A DNA stretch of 64,000 nucleotides from positions 62,001 to 126,000 of the forward strand of contig JADJTK010000050.1 in NCBI GenBank assembly GCA_016711225.1, given 5' to 3'. Of the stretch, positions 26,205 to 35,588 are shown one piece after another. This stretch comes from Opitutaceae bacterium (GTDB lineage Bacteria; Verrucomicrobiota; Verrucomicrobiia; Opitutales; Opitutaceae). The notes under the pieces were generated by a model. The model searched no databases and had not been told where the DNA came from. It saw nothing but the letters and a program-made list of their open reading frames with translations. A program made the position numbers and the translations under genes. Each line of letters opens with the position of its first letter. The first letter of the stretch is position 1.

Positions 26205-26713
26205 ACAGGATGAACCGGAAGGCCAGCGGCGAGGGGATCGCGCGGACGGTACTTGCGATCGATCCACCAGAATCAGGATTCCAACGCGGGAGGGAAGCGC
26301 GGTTTTGTGAATTTCCCGTCGGAATCCGGCCGCCACCGCGGCGCCTGCCCCAGCCCTCCATGGCTCCAGGGCCGATGAATGCCCGGCGCGTCTTCACCTG
26401 CGCCGGGCAAACGTGCCAGTGCGCCGGTCGCCAACCGGTCCAGACCATAGCGCCAAGTCACCGAATCCCCATATCCCCAACGGGGCCTGCAATCCCCGCA
26501 AGTCCGCTCTCCGACCGGATACCTTCGGCGCCGCTCGCGCCCAGGCTCGCGCCTCCCAAACAACCGGTCACAGACCGGTCCTGCTCGCCCCAGGCCGCGC
26601 CACATCACCGCCGTTAGTCACAGCCCAACGGAGCCATGAGTATCCCATCTGTCCGGCCATGCCTCGTCCAATCGCGGGAGTTGCAGGACTGGACCGCTCC
26701 ATCAGGCCGCTCC
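26205..26713. other. Repeat-bearing gap between two secreted-protein genes
   Basis: No ORF is supported. It includes AACCGGTCACAGACCGGTCC (about 26562-26581) and TCCGCTCTCCGACCGGATA (about 26503-26521), relatives of the palindromes at 23430-23490 and 28950-28970. The rest is plain GC-rich DNA. Confidence 0.5.
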
Positions 26714-28654
26714 TTAACGCCACTCGTACGCGCCGATATCCACCGCGGCGCCAACGGGCACCGGCGTGCCGAGCGCATCGGAGGTATAACCAGAGGTGCA
26801 GGTGGCGAAGCCGGCATCGACCGCGGTGCTGTTGGGCCGCAGCCGCAAGTCACCCGCGCCATAGTTGACGAAGCCCGGCTCGGTGCTGGTCGTGAACTCG
26901 CCCTCGCCGAGCGTCCAGAGATGGACGGAATCGGAGGGCCCGAGGAAGCCCCCGGGCGTCGCGGACTCACCGGGAGCCTCCGGCGTGCCGGGCATAAAGA
27001 AGAACAGGTTGTGATCGTGGACCACGTCGGCCTTGCTGTTCTGGAAATCCCAGGCGAGATGGCTCGAGAAACCCACGAGATTGTTGCGAATCACGAAGTG
27101 ATTAGTGCCGGGCGGGAAGACGACGTAACGGTAAAAACCAAACACCGTGCCGCCGCCGATCATCGTGTTATTCTCGATGCGCGCATCGTAGGAGTTGAAG
27201 ATGGCTTCATTCTGCGTCTGATGGAAGACGAGGACGTTCGAGGGACAGTGAAGGCACACATTGTGGGCGATTATCAGGTTCTGGACGCGCCCGTTGGCCT
27301 CAAGGAAACCATCGCAGTTCTCCGCGTAGTTGTGGTGGATGCGAACGTCTTTCGTGATGTTGTTCCAGCCGAGCCCACCGACGTCGTTGCCGTAAAACTC
27401 GATCGCACCGCCATCCCAGCCGCCAAAGTTTTTGCACTTGTCGCGGCAATTCACCATGCGGTTCCACGCGATCTCGATATCCTCACCCCGAAAGCCGAAT
27501 GCGTTGGCCCCCCACGCTGTGGACGCGTTTCCCGTATCGACCACAATTGTCATGTCGTGGATGTAGTTGGAGATCGCCCGATGATGCTTGCCGAGCAGAT
27601 CCACGCCTGCACCGCTGTTCGAGATCTCGGTACCCGCGATCACCACATACTGGGTCCAACGCTGGAGGTGAATCGCCGACCAATGCAGACCGACGACGCG
27701 AAGATCGAGAAGACGAATATAGCTGCCAGAGATCACAACTCCGTTGCTCTGGTCGTTCTCGGCTGTGAACCGCTCGATCGTCGGGGCCGCCCCCGTCCCA
27801 TAAGCTTGGATGACGATGGGATTATCGGGATTGCCTGAGTTCTGCAGCGTCAGCTGTTGCGACCACTTCGAGCCGCGCGCGAGGTTGACCACCGCCCCCG
27901 GCTTGAGCGTGAGCGCATTGATCTTCGCCAGCGTCTGCCACGCCTGAGTGGGGCTGGAGCCGTCGTTCGAGTTGAGCCCGTTGACCGAATCGACGTAGTA
28001 TTGAATCGTCGGCGCCGGATTGCGGAATTCGTCGACGCTCGGCATCGCCAGAACATTCGTCATTCCGGTGCTCAGGTTCACCGCCCCCGCGACCGCGACG
28101 CTGGACCAATTCGTTCCCGCCACAGCTTTGATATCAAAGGAGAACGCCCCCAGCACCGTCGGCGTACCCGGGATCGCCCCGGTGCTCGCGTTCAACGTCA
28201 GCCCGGCCGGCAACGCGCCTCGGCTCAGAGTGTAGCGGATCGGCTCCCCGGCAGGCACATTGGCGATGCTGGGCGCCATACTGAACGCCTGCCCCAGGAT
28301 TGGAGTGGGCGACGCCGCATAGGTGACAGAGATCAGCGCACGGTTGCCACTGGCCACGCGCCAGAATGCCTTCGGGCCCCAATTGAGGCCCGCCGGGGCC
28401 AAGGTGGCCGAGAGCGTGGAGCCCGAGCCGACATAGGCGCCCGGGACGACCGTCCAATCTTTGAAATCCGCACTGGTCTCGATGCGGTAGTGCTCACCGG
28501 CAGCCCCCTTCCAGCTCAGCACAAGGTCGCCCGCGGAATTGACTGCCACCGCCGGCGTGAGGGGCGGGGCGGACACCGCGGCACCCAGCGGCGCCTGGGC
28601 ACCCAGAAGGCCGAAGAGCAAAGACGCCCGACCGAAGAGACGAGAGAAAACCAT
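26714..28654 (-). CDS. Secreted right-handed parallel beta-helix protein with Ig-like domain
   Basis: 646 residues from the ATG at 28654 (MVFSRLFGRASLLFGLLGA, signal peptide). A short beta region with LVLSWKGAAGEHYRIETSAD (about 35-110) is followed by a putative-Ig (He_PIG-like) domain (about 115-195) containing LPAGLTLNASTGAIPGTPT. A parallel beta-helix (about 225-600) carries repeated short coils such as NPIVIQAYG, YIRLLDLRVVG, VVIAGTEISNSG, VRIHHNYAENC and ARIENNTMIGG. The end, VPVGAAVDIGAYEW, is the common tail of such polysaccharide-lyase-like helices. Substrate is unknown, but carbohydrate binding or lysis is the family expectation. It lies on the same strand between two propeller genes. 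Confidence 0.78.
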   Translation of the reverse strand: MVFSRLFGRASLLFGLLGAQAPLGAAVSAPPLTPAVAVNSAGDLVLSWKGAAGEHYRIETSADFKDWTVVPGAYVGSGSTLSATLAPAGLNWGPKAFWRVASGNRALISVTYAASPTPILGQAFSMAPSIANVPAGEPIRYTLSRGALPAGLTLNASTGAIPGTPTVLGAFSFDIKAVAGTNWSSVAVAGAVNLSTGMTNVLAMPSVDEFRNPAPTIQYYVDSVNGLNSNDGSSPTQAWQTLAKINALTLKPGAVVNLARGSKWSQQLTLQNSGNPDNPIVIQAYGTGAAPTIERFTAENDQSNGVVISGSYIRLLDLRVVGLHWSAIHLQRWTQYVVIAGTEISNSGAGVDLLGKHHRAISNYIHDMTIVVDTGNASTAWGANAFGFRGEDIEIAWNRMVNCRDKCKNFGGWDGGAIEFYGNDVGGLGWNNITKDVRIHHNYAENCDGFLEANGRVQNLIIAHNVCLHCPSNVLVFHQTQNEAIFNSYDARIENNTMIGGGTVFGFYRYVVFPPGTNHFVIRNNLVGFSSHLAWDFQNSKADVVHDHNLFFFMPGTPEAPGESATPGGFLGPSDSVHLWTLGEGEFTTSTEPGFVNYGAGDLRLRPNSTAVDAGFATCTSGYTSDALGTPVPVGAAVDIGAYEWR

Positions 28655-29130
28655 GATGTGGGGAATGCAGGGGATGAACAAAAGGCGCGCCGGATTCGGT
28701 ATCCGAAGCGATGGCGGCACCGAGCGTAGCCGTACCCTGGAGCCCAACGGAAGAACGTTTTGAGCCTTCCCGCGCTTTTACAGAAACCACAAGAGCTCAG
28801 CCGGGCATTACGGTTGCGACCAGTGTCGAGCAATGAACATGCAAACACCGGTGAGCGACCTAGCGGGCCAACGGGCGAAGCCCCCCCCGGAAACGCAAGT
28901 ACTCGAAACGCATGCCTCCACACTCCCCCAGATCGCCGACCCAACGACGCAAGTGGGTCCGCTCTCCGACCGGTCAATCCGTGTGGCGCCCTCACCCCGG
29001 TTTCGCCCAACTCGAGACTGGCCCTGCGCACACCCAACTGGCGCGCGACCCGATCCTTCAGGGCGCATGACCGCGAGCAGGACACGCGCTGACGCGTCCC
29101 AAGGGAGAGCGCCACGTAGAGATCGCTTCC
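28655..29130. repeat. Intergenic repeat block, second copy of the 23.4-kb element
   Basis: No gene is supported. The half from 28946 onward is homologous to 23464-23642 (both contain CAATCCGTGTGGCGCCCTCA and GGACACGCGCTG). It leads into the end of the paralogous gene, so gene end and downstream DNA were duplicated together. Confidence 0.65.
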
Positions 29131-31745
29131 CTACTTCACCAGCATCGCTGCGGCGACGAGGGCCTCAAAGTAGCTCGGCAACGTGTCCCACGGATTCGGC
29201 AACGTGTCGTCCGTCACGTAGATCCAGCCGGCGTTGTTGGCCGCGGCACGTGCAACGAAGTCGGCCATGTTCGCCGCGCTGGAATGATACGGGAGCACGT
29301 AGAATTCTGCTGCCGGGTAGTTCCCGGTCCAGGCGGGGGGCGTCCACGACGGGAAACCGCTCGGCCCGTCGGTCTCGAACACGCAGGTCACGTCGTTGAT
29401 CGACAGGTAGCCCTCGATCGTTGTCGTGCCGGGGTTGGCCACGACCAGCGCCTCGCCGCCTTTGCCCTTGATGTAATCATGGAGTTCTCGGTAGTGCGGG
29501 AGCATGGCGGCGGTGGTCGCCTGCTCGTCGAGGAAGATGCCATCGACACCATATCTAGAATACCACAAGTCGATGTCAGCTTTTACTGCCGCTGCCGGAC
29601 GCGCCCCGTAGGAAGTGGAAACGTAGCCGAGCACCCGGCCGCCCTTGGCGCGCAGGCCGTTGATCGCCTGCTGGTACGGGGCAATGTCGGCGCTCTGCCC
29701 GCTGTCGGGGCCGTTGGCCACGTTGGCGATGGCGTAGATCGTTCCGGCGGGCGCGGTCGAAGCGACGTTGGTCAGGCGTGCCCAGGGGCTGTTCGCCACC
29801 GGATAGAAATACGCGGGCACGAGCACCTTCATCGCGGACGGAGCAAGATCGACCCGCAGGCGCAGGAAGCGCCGCGGCACGCTCGCGAACTCGACGCTGT
29901 CGGGGCCTGCACCTGCAGGGAGGCATCCGGTTTCCACGTCGAGATCGTCGCCCAGTTCACGAGGTCCGTGCTCGCCTCGAGCGCGTAGCTCAGTCCGGGA
30001 GCGCAACTCCGGCGCGCGAACCACAACGAATGGTAGTAGTGCCAATCGTAACCGATCATATGCCGGTAGGTGGCCGGCGTCGCGGGCGCAGCCACAGGCC
30101 CCCGCGCCGGGAGATTGTGGGCGAAACGCTGAAGGTTCGTCACCCCCGCCCCGTCCGGATCGGCCTCGGCACCGCAGATCTCCGCCCGCGCCCGGTCCGC
30201 CGCACTGAAGTTCGCCGCCACCCACGCGGCGTAGGTTGTCGGTCCGGACGGCAGCAACTGCACCACGCTGGCATTCCCGCCGTTTTCCATGTCGTGGAGC
30301 TGCACGCGCGGACTGCCGTCGGGCGCGAACGCCATCGACAGGTAACAGCCCGCGCCGTCCAGCGCGCAGCCAGCGCCGCCCACCTTGGCCCAGTCGCCGC
30401 CCTCCCACCGGTAGACGAACGCGTCCGTCGTCCCTCCGCTATCGCAAAGAGCAATCCAGGGCACGCCGTCAGGCGCGAAGACGAGGTTCATGTCGAATCC
30501 CAGGCCGGCGGTGAAACCGGGCGTGCCCACGTATGACCACGCCCCGCCGGCGTACCGCATCACCGAGCCGCGCTGGCCGTGCGCATAGTCGCGAAACGCC
30601 ACATACAGCACGCCGTCCAAGCCGATCGCGAGCTTGAGGTCCTCGACCTCGCCCGCCGTGAATCCCAGCGGGCCGACCGCAGTCCATGCTCCAGCGGAGA
30701 ACTTCATCACCGTCGCGCGATCGTTGAGCGGCGACAAGACCGCCGTCGACACTTCCTTGTACGCGGCGTAGAGCGTGCCGTCCGGCGCGAACGCGATCGT
30801 GGTGTAATAGGCGCCGTCAGCGGAAATGCCCGCGGCCGGGCCAACCGCGACCCAGCTCGAACCGTTGAACCGAAGCACTTTCGCCTTCAACCCGCTCGAA
30901 TCCTGTAACGGGTCCGAGAAGACCACATGCGCCGCGCCGTCGGGTGCGAAGGCCAGATACGGCGAGTACGCGAACTCCACCGACAACCCCGCCGCCCCCA
31001 TCTGCGCCCAGGACGTGCCGTTGAAGCGGCGCACCACGAGCCGGCGAGAATTATTATCGTCGGCATAGGCGACCCACGGCGAGCCGTCGGGGGCGAACGC
31101 CAGGTGCACCTGCCACACCATTCCCCCGCTTAAACCGCGCGACCCCACGTTGACCCAAGTGCCTCCGCTGAGCCGACGCACGGTCAGCCGATTGCTGTAG
31201 TCACAATCTTGGTAGGCGATGTACGGCGTGCCGTCGGGCGCGAGTGCCAGGCAGTTGTACATGGTATTGCCGTCGTTGACCCAGCGGCTCCCGTAACTGG
31301 CCCAGCCGCGACCGGCCAGGTCCGGCATCGGCGCAGTCGTAAACACCTTGGTCAGCACGGTGCCCTGCAGCACCGCGCCGTCGTCTGCGGTGAAGCAGAC
31401 GGTATAGAGCGTACACGCTTTGAGGTCACGCAGCGTATACGTCGCCACAGTGTTGGCGGCGAGTTTGAGCGAGCCGAAACGGGCCGCGGCGGCGCCGTTT
31501 CCATCCACGCCGGCCTTGGTTTGAGCCCCCGTTCCGATCACGGGGCTGGCCCCCTCCAACAGCGTAAAATAGCCCGTCCCGGCAGCGCTCGACTTCAGCG
31601 TAAGCGTCACTTGGCCCGCCCCGAGATTGCTCGTGGCCGGCGCGGTCAGCGTGGGCTGGGCAAACGCAGCGACTGCGAGAAACGCGAACGCAGCCACGAG
31701 AAGTCCGCCAGAGCGGACCGCGGAACAAAACGAGAGAATGTGCAT
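29131..31745 (-). pseudogene. Secreted seven-repeat propeller protein with spherulin-4/GH114-like domain, frameshifted near 29910
   Basis: Close paralogue of the 23.6-kb gene: signal peptide from the ATG at 31745 (MHILSFCSAVRSGGLL...), N-terminal domain, seven APDG-type repeats (APDGTPYIAY through APDGSPRVQL), ADPDGAGVTNLQRFAHNLPA linker, then the C-terminal barrel. The barrel (MKVLVPAYFYPVANSPWARL, DGIFLDEQATT) lies in a different frame. The frame breaks after KPDASLQVQAP. Adding one C to a CCCC run near 29910 gives APDSVEFASVPRRFLRLRV, the normal tail, and joins both parts into about 871 residues. It is the last of four tightly spaced genes (39 bp after the next upstream member). The indel may be an assembly error. 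Confidence 0.78.
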
Positions 31746-31784
31746 TGGCGGGGAAGGGAACATCAGTACAGCGAACAATCGGGC

Positions 31785-33644
31785 TCACGGCTGGTTCACC
31801 AGCAATCGCAGAAACCGGCGTGGCGCCGCCCCGAGCGCGACCGCATCTCGGGCGATCACCGTCGTCGACGCATCGGCGGTCCAGGAGGACACTGGTGTCC
31901 AGGCCGCCAGATCGGCGCTGGCTTGCACCTCGTACTTCAGGCCGGGCGCGTTGCTCCGTCGCCGAAATTGCAATGCGGGAATCGAGGAGCCGTTGTCTGC
32001 GATCGTCGCCAGCTTCGCCGGCCCGGGCACCGAGCCACGCGCCGGAAGGTCGCAGGCGTAGCGGAGGAAATTGGTCACCCCCGCGCCGTCAGGATCGGCG
32101 AAGGCGCCGCTGATCGCGGCGTCGCCCTGCTCCGCGGCGGTGAAGCGTGCCTTCACCCAAGCGGCGTACGTGGTCAGCTCCGGCGGTTCCAACCGCATCA
32201 CCCTCGCGTTGCCAGCCCCGGTGAACACGACGTAGGGAATGCCGTCCGGATTGATCGCGATTCCGAACTGATGCGAAGGAGCGGTGTAAACCGTGCTCGG
32301 GAGCTCCTCCCATGCGCGACCGTTGAACCGTTCCACCACCAATCGCTGGATATACTCTTCATCGATAGCACTGAAGGCTATGAACGCCGTCCCGTCCGGC
32401 GCGATCGCCAAGCGCGGCCAATGAATACCATGCGTCGAGAAACCGGCAACGCCCACGACGGACCACCCGGCGCCGCGCGAACAAATAACGTTCGCCTTGC
32501 CGAGGCTGTAGAGCGAATAGGCGACATACATCGTGCCGTCCGGCGCATACACCAGATTGGTCTGCCACACCCGCGCGGTGGGAAAGCCCGCACCGCCGAA
32601 TTCCGACCAACCCGCCCCGTCATACTTCATCACCACCAATTGATCGGTACCGTCAGACTTCCAGTACGCGACGCAGGGCGCCCCGTCCGGCGCGATCGCC
32701 AGGCTCAAATCGCCCTCGCTCAACGCAGGGGAGAAACCCGCCGGGCCCACAAAGACCCACACCGATCCGTTGAACTTCATCACCGTCGCTTGCCCGTTGT
32801 TGTTGCCATCGCGGTAGGCGACGTACGGCGTGCCATCAGGCGCAAACGCCAAGCTGATCGACTCCACCTGACCGGTGGTGAAGCGCGGAGCACCGACCTC
32901 CACCCACGACGCCCCCTCCAGCCGCATCACCGTCATTCGGCCATAGCTATCGGCCCAGTCTCAGTAGGCCACGTGCGGAATGCCATTCGGCGCGAAAGCC
33001 AGCACGAGGAAACTCGCAGTCGAGACCGAGAAATCCGCGTTGCCCACCTGCGTCCATTTCCCGCCCACAAGTTGCTTCACCGTTGCCCGGTAATCGCTGG
33101 AGTCGTTCTGGAAGGCGACGTACGGCGTGCCGTCGGGAGCAAATGCCACGCTGGTGTAGCCCGGATTGCTACCGGGCGTAAGCCGGTCACCCGCGACGGC
33201 CCACGGCGCCCCCTCGAGATTGACGCTTGCATTGGTGGCAAACCCCACGGTCGCCACCGTGGGCTGCAGCGTCGCGCCGTCGTCCGCGGTGAAGCAGATG
33301 GTGTACGCCGTGCCCGCCTTCAGATTGCCCAACGTGTAGCCAGCGGCTGTGTTGGCCGCGAGCTTGAGCGAGCCGAACCGTGCCGCCGCGGCGCCATTGC
33401 CGTCCTTGCCCGCCTTGGTTTGCGCGCCGGTCCCGAGCTTCGGGGCCGAGCCCTCCAGCAGCGTGAAATAGCCGGTGCCAGCAGCGCTCGACTTGAGCGC
33501 GAGCGTCACCTGGCCCGCGCCGAGATTGCTCGTGGCGGGCGCGGTCAGCGTCGGCTGGGCAAACGCAATGACCGCGAGAAACGCGAACGCAGCCACCGCG
33601 AGTCCGCCGGAGCGGGCCGCAAAAGAAAACGAGGTAGCTTGCAT
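31785..33644 (-). pseudogene. Secreted seven-repeat propeller protein interrupted by an in-frame TGA in repeat 2
   Basis: Signal peptide from the ATG at 33644 (MQATSFSFAARSGGLAVAAF...). The shared N-terminal domain and seven repeats follow, then the C-terminal tail (ADPDGAGVTNFLRYACDLPA, LKYEVQASADLAAW, FLRLLVNQP); 619 codons in one frame. Codon TGA at about 32952-32954 splits it after GIPHVAY, exactly where siblings have R, W, V or Q followed by D. Sequence after the stop (DWADSYGRMTVM) is a normal repeat continuation, so a single substitution explains the break. No C-terminal spherulin domain. It begins 40 bp after the upstream sibling's stop. Pseudogene, sequencing error and readthrough remain open. 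Confidence 0.78.
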
Positions 33645-33684
33645 AGGAGAAAATGAAGAGCGCGAGTACCGCGGCCAACCCGCC

Positions 33685-35550
33685 TCACGGTAGCGTCACC
33701 TGCAGGCGCAGGAAGCGCCGCGGGCCCGCGCCGAGGGCGACCGAATCCCGCGCGGTCACCACAGTGGTGGCACCGGCTTTCCACGAGGAAACGGTCGTCC
33801 ACGTGACGAGATCACTGCTGGCCTGCACGACATAGGAGAGACCGGGGGCGCTGCTGCGGCGCGGAAAGCGCAACGCCGCGTAGCGTGCCCCGTTTTCAAT
33901 CACCGTGACAGCCGCCACCGGCGCCGCCACCGGGCCGCGGGCTGGCAGGTCGTGCGCGAAACGAAGGAGGTTGGGCAAACCCGCCCCGTCAGGATCCGCC
34001 GTGGCCCCGCTCACCTTTGGTTTGCCCTGATCCGCGGCCGTAAAGTTCGCCTGCACCCACCCGGCATAGGTTTGTGGAGGCGCAAATTTCATCACCGTCA
34101 CTTTGTACCCGCTCGCCTCGTCCTGAAAGACGAGGCACGGCAATCCGTCTGGCGTGAGCGCGAGCTGAGGCAGCACGGCGGCGGCGGCGGTGAATGCGGG
34201 CGGGCCCTCGTTCAACCATGCCCCGCTGCTGAACTTCATCACGGTCCCGTTCCACCCGCGCCAGGCATTGAACGCCACATGCGGCACGCCATCGGGCGCG
34301 ATCGCCATACTGGTGGTCATGGTGACGTTTCCCGAGAAGCCCCGCGCCCCCACCGACACCCACTTCGCCCCGTCATAGCGCTTCACCGACGCACGCCCAT
34401 CGTCGCTCAAGTCCGTGTAGGAGAAATACGGAGTGCCATCCGGCGCGATCGCCAGACTGTTACCGTCGCTGATCGTGCCAGGGGAGAACACGGCGTCGCC
34501 CACCTGCACCCACGCCGTGCCGTCGTATCTTACCACGCCGGCACCAAAGGTGGCACCGTCCTGATAGCCCACGAAGGGCGTCCCATCCGGGCCCATCGCC
34601 AGAACCGGATAGTTATGCGCCACGCCAAACCCGTGCGCCGCGCCAAATCCCTCGGCTTCGCGCCACTGCGCGCCATCGTACCGGAACAGCGAGATGCTGG
34701 AAACGGTGCCGAGGCTCTGGCACACGAGATAAGGCGAACCATCAGGGAAGAAGCCGAGATTGAGACCCATGGATCTGTCGCCCGTCGCGGCTTCAGATCC
34801 AACCGGTATCCAGGACGATCCATCGAATCTCTTCACCGAGACTCGAGCCGTATTCTTATTGTCAACATAAGCGACGTGCGGCGCGCCATCGGGCGCGAAG
34901 GCCAACCGGATCGCCTGGTCGATCGCCGCCGCCGAGAAACCGGCCGAACCCACGCCGACCCACGCCGTGCCATCAAAACGCATCACCGTGAGTTTCCCCT
35001 CCTGGCTGGAGTCGTCGTACGCCACCCAGGGCGATCCGTCCGGCGCCAGTGCCATGCGAATATAGTCGGCGCGCGCGACGGAAAACCCGGCCCCGCCCAC
35101 CGCCGTCCACAGCGCACCCGCCGGATTGGCGACCGCGCCGGTCGTGAAGCGGGCCGTAGCCGCCATGCCCTGCAGCGCCGCACCGTTGTCGGCGGTGAAA
35201 CAAACAGTGTACGGCGTGCCCGCCTTGAGATTGTCCACGGTGTAGACGCCGGTCGTGTTGGCCGCGAGCTTGAGCGAGCCGAAGCGCGCCGCCGCGGCGC
35301 CATTGCCGTCCTTGCCCGCCTTGGTTTGCGCGCCGGTCCCGAGCTTCGGGGCCGAGCCCTCCAGCAGCGTGAAATAGCCGGTGCCAGCAGCGCTCGACTT
35401 GAGCGCGAGCGTCACCTGGCCCGCGCCGAGATTGCTCGTGGCGGGCGCGGTCAGCGTCGGCTGGGCAAACGCAGCGACCGCGAGAAACGCAAACCCAGCA
35501 ACAAAGAGCCCGCCGCAGCGGAGCGCGAAACGAAATGAGGGAACGTGCAT
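33685..35550 (-). CDS. Secreted seven-repeat propeller protein (intact)
   Basis: 621 residues from the ATG at 35550, start of a signal peptide (MHVPSFRFALRCGGLFVAGF...AAFAQ). The N-terminal domain (about 28-135) begins PTLTAPATSNLGAGQVTLAL. Seven repeats follow (about 150-500), with key motifs APDGSPWVAY, APDGAPHVAY, FPDGSPYLVC, GPDGTPFVGY, APDGTPYFSY, APDGVPHVAF and TPDGLPCLVF. Seven such units predict a seven-bladed beta-propeller. The tail (about 505-621) has ADPDGAGLPNLLRFAHDLPA, LSYVVQASSDLVTW and FLRLQVTLP. It lies 38 bp after the upstream sibling. The N-terminal coding DNA is identical over about 186 bp to the next gene's. Ligand and role are unknown; extracellular or surface location is inferred. 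Confidence 0.75.
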   Translation of the reverse strand: MHVPSFRFALRCGGLFVAGFAFLAVAAFAQPTLTAPATSNLGAGQVTLALKSSAAGTGYFTLLEGSAPKLGTGAQTKAGKDGNGAAAARFGSLKLAANTTGVYTVDNLKAGTPYTVCFTADNGAALQGMAATARFTTGAVANPAGALWTAVGGAGFSVARADYIRMALAPDGSPWVAYDDSSQEGKLTVMRFDGTAWVGVGSAGFSAAAIDQAIRLAFAPDGAPHVAYVDNKNTARVSVKRFDGSSWIPVGSEAATGDRSMGLNLGFFPDGSPYLVCQSLGTVSSISLFRYDGAQWREAEGFGAAHGFGVAHNYPVLAMGPDGTPFVGYQDGATFGAGVVRYDGTAWVQVGDAVFSPGTISDGNSLAIAPDGTPYFSYTDLSDDGRASVKRYDGAKWVSVGARGFSGNVTMTTSMAIAPDGVPHVAFNAWRGWNGTVMKFSSGAWLNEGPPAFTAAAAVLPQLALTPDGLPCLVFQDEASGYKVTVMKFAPPQTYAGWVQANFTAADQGKPKVSGATADPDGAGLPNLLRFAHDLPARGPVAAPVAAVTVIENGARYAALRFPRRSSAPGLSYVVQASSDLVTWTTVSSWKAGATTVVTARDSVALGAGPRRFLRLQVTLP

Positions 35551-35588
35551 CGGGAAGAAGTTGAAAAGCCTGCCAGCGAAAACCCGGA

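Noticed and set aside
26636..27838. 400-codon plus-strand frame opposite the beta-helix gene
   Set aside because: The minus-strand product has a signal peptide, Ig-like domain and helix repeats; the plus frame has none.
31209..33656. 815-codon plus-strand open frame opposite the propeller genes
   Set aside because: Composition is Arg/His-rich with no domain; it mirrors the minus-strand repeats, which carry signal peptides and family motifs.
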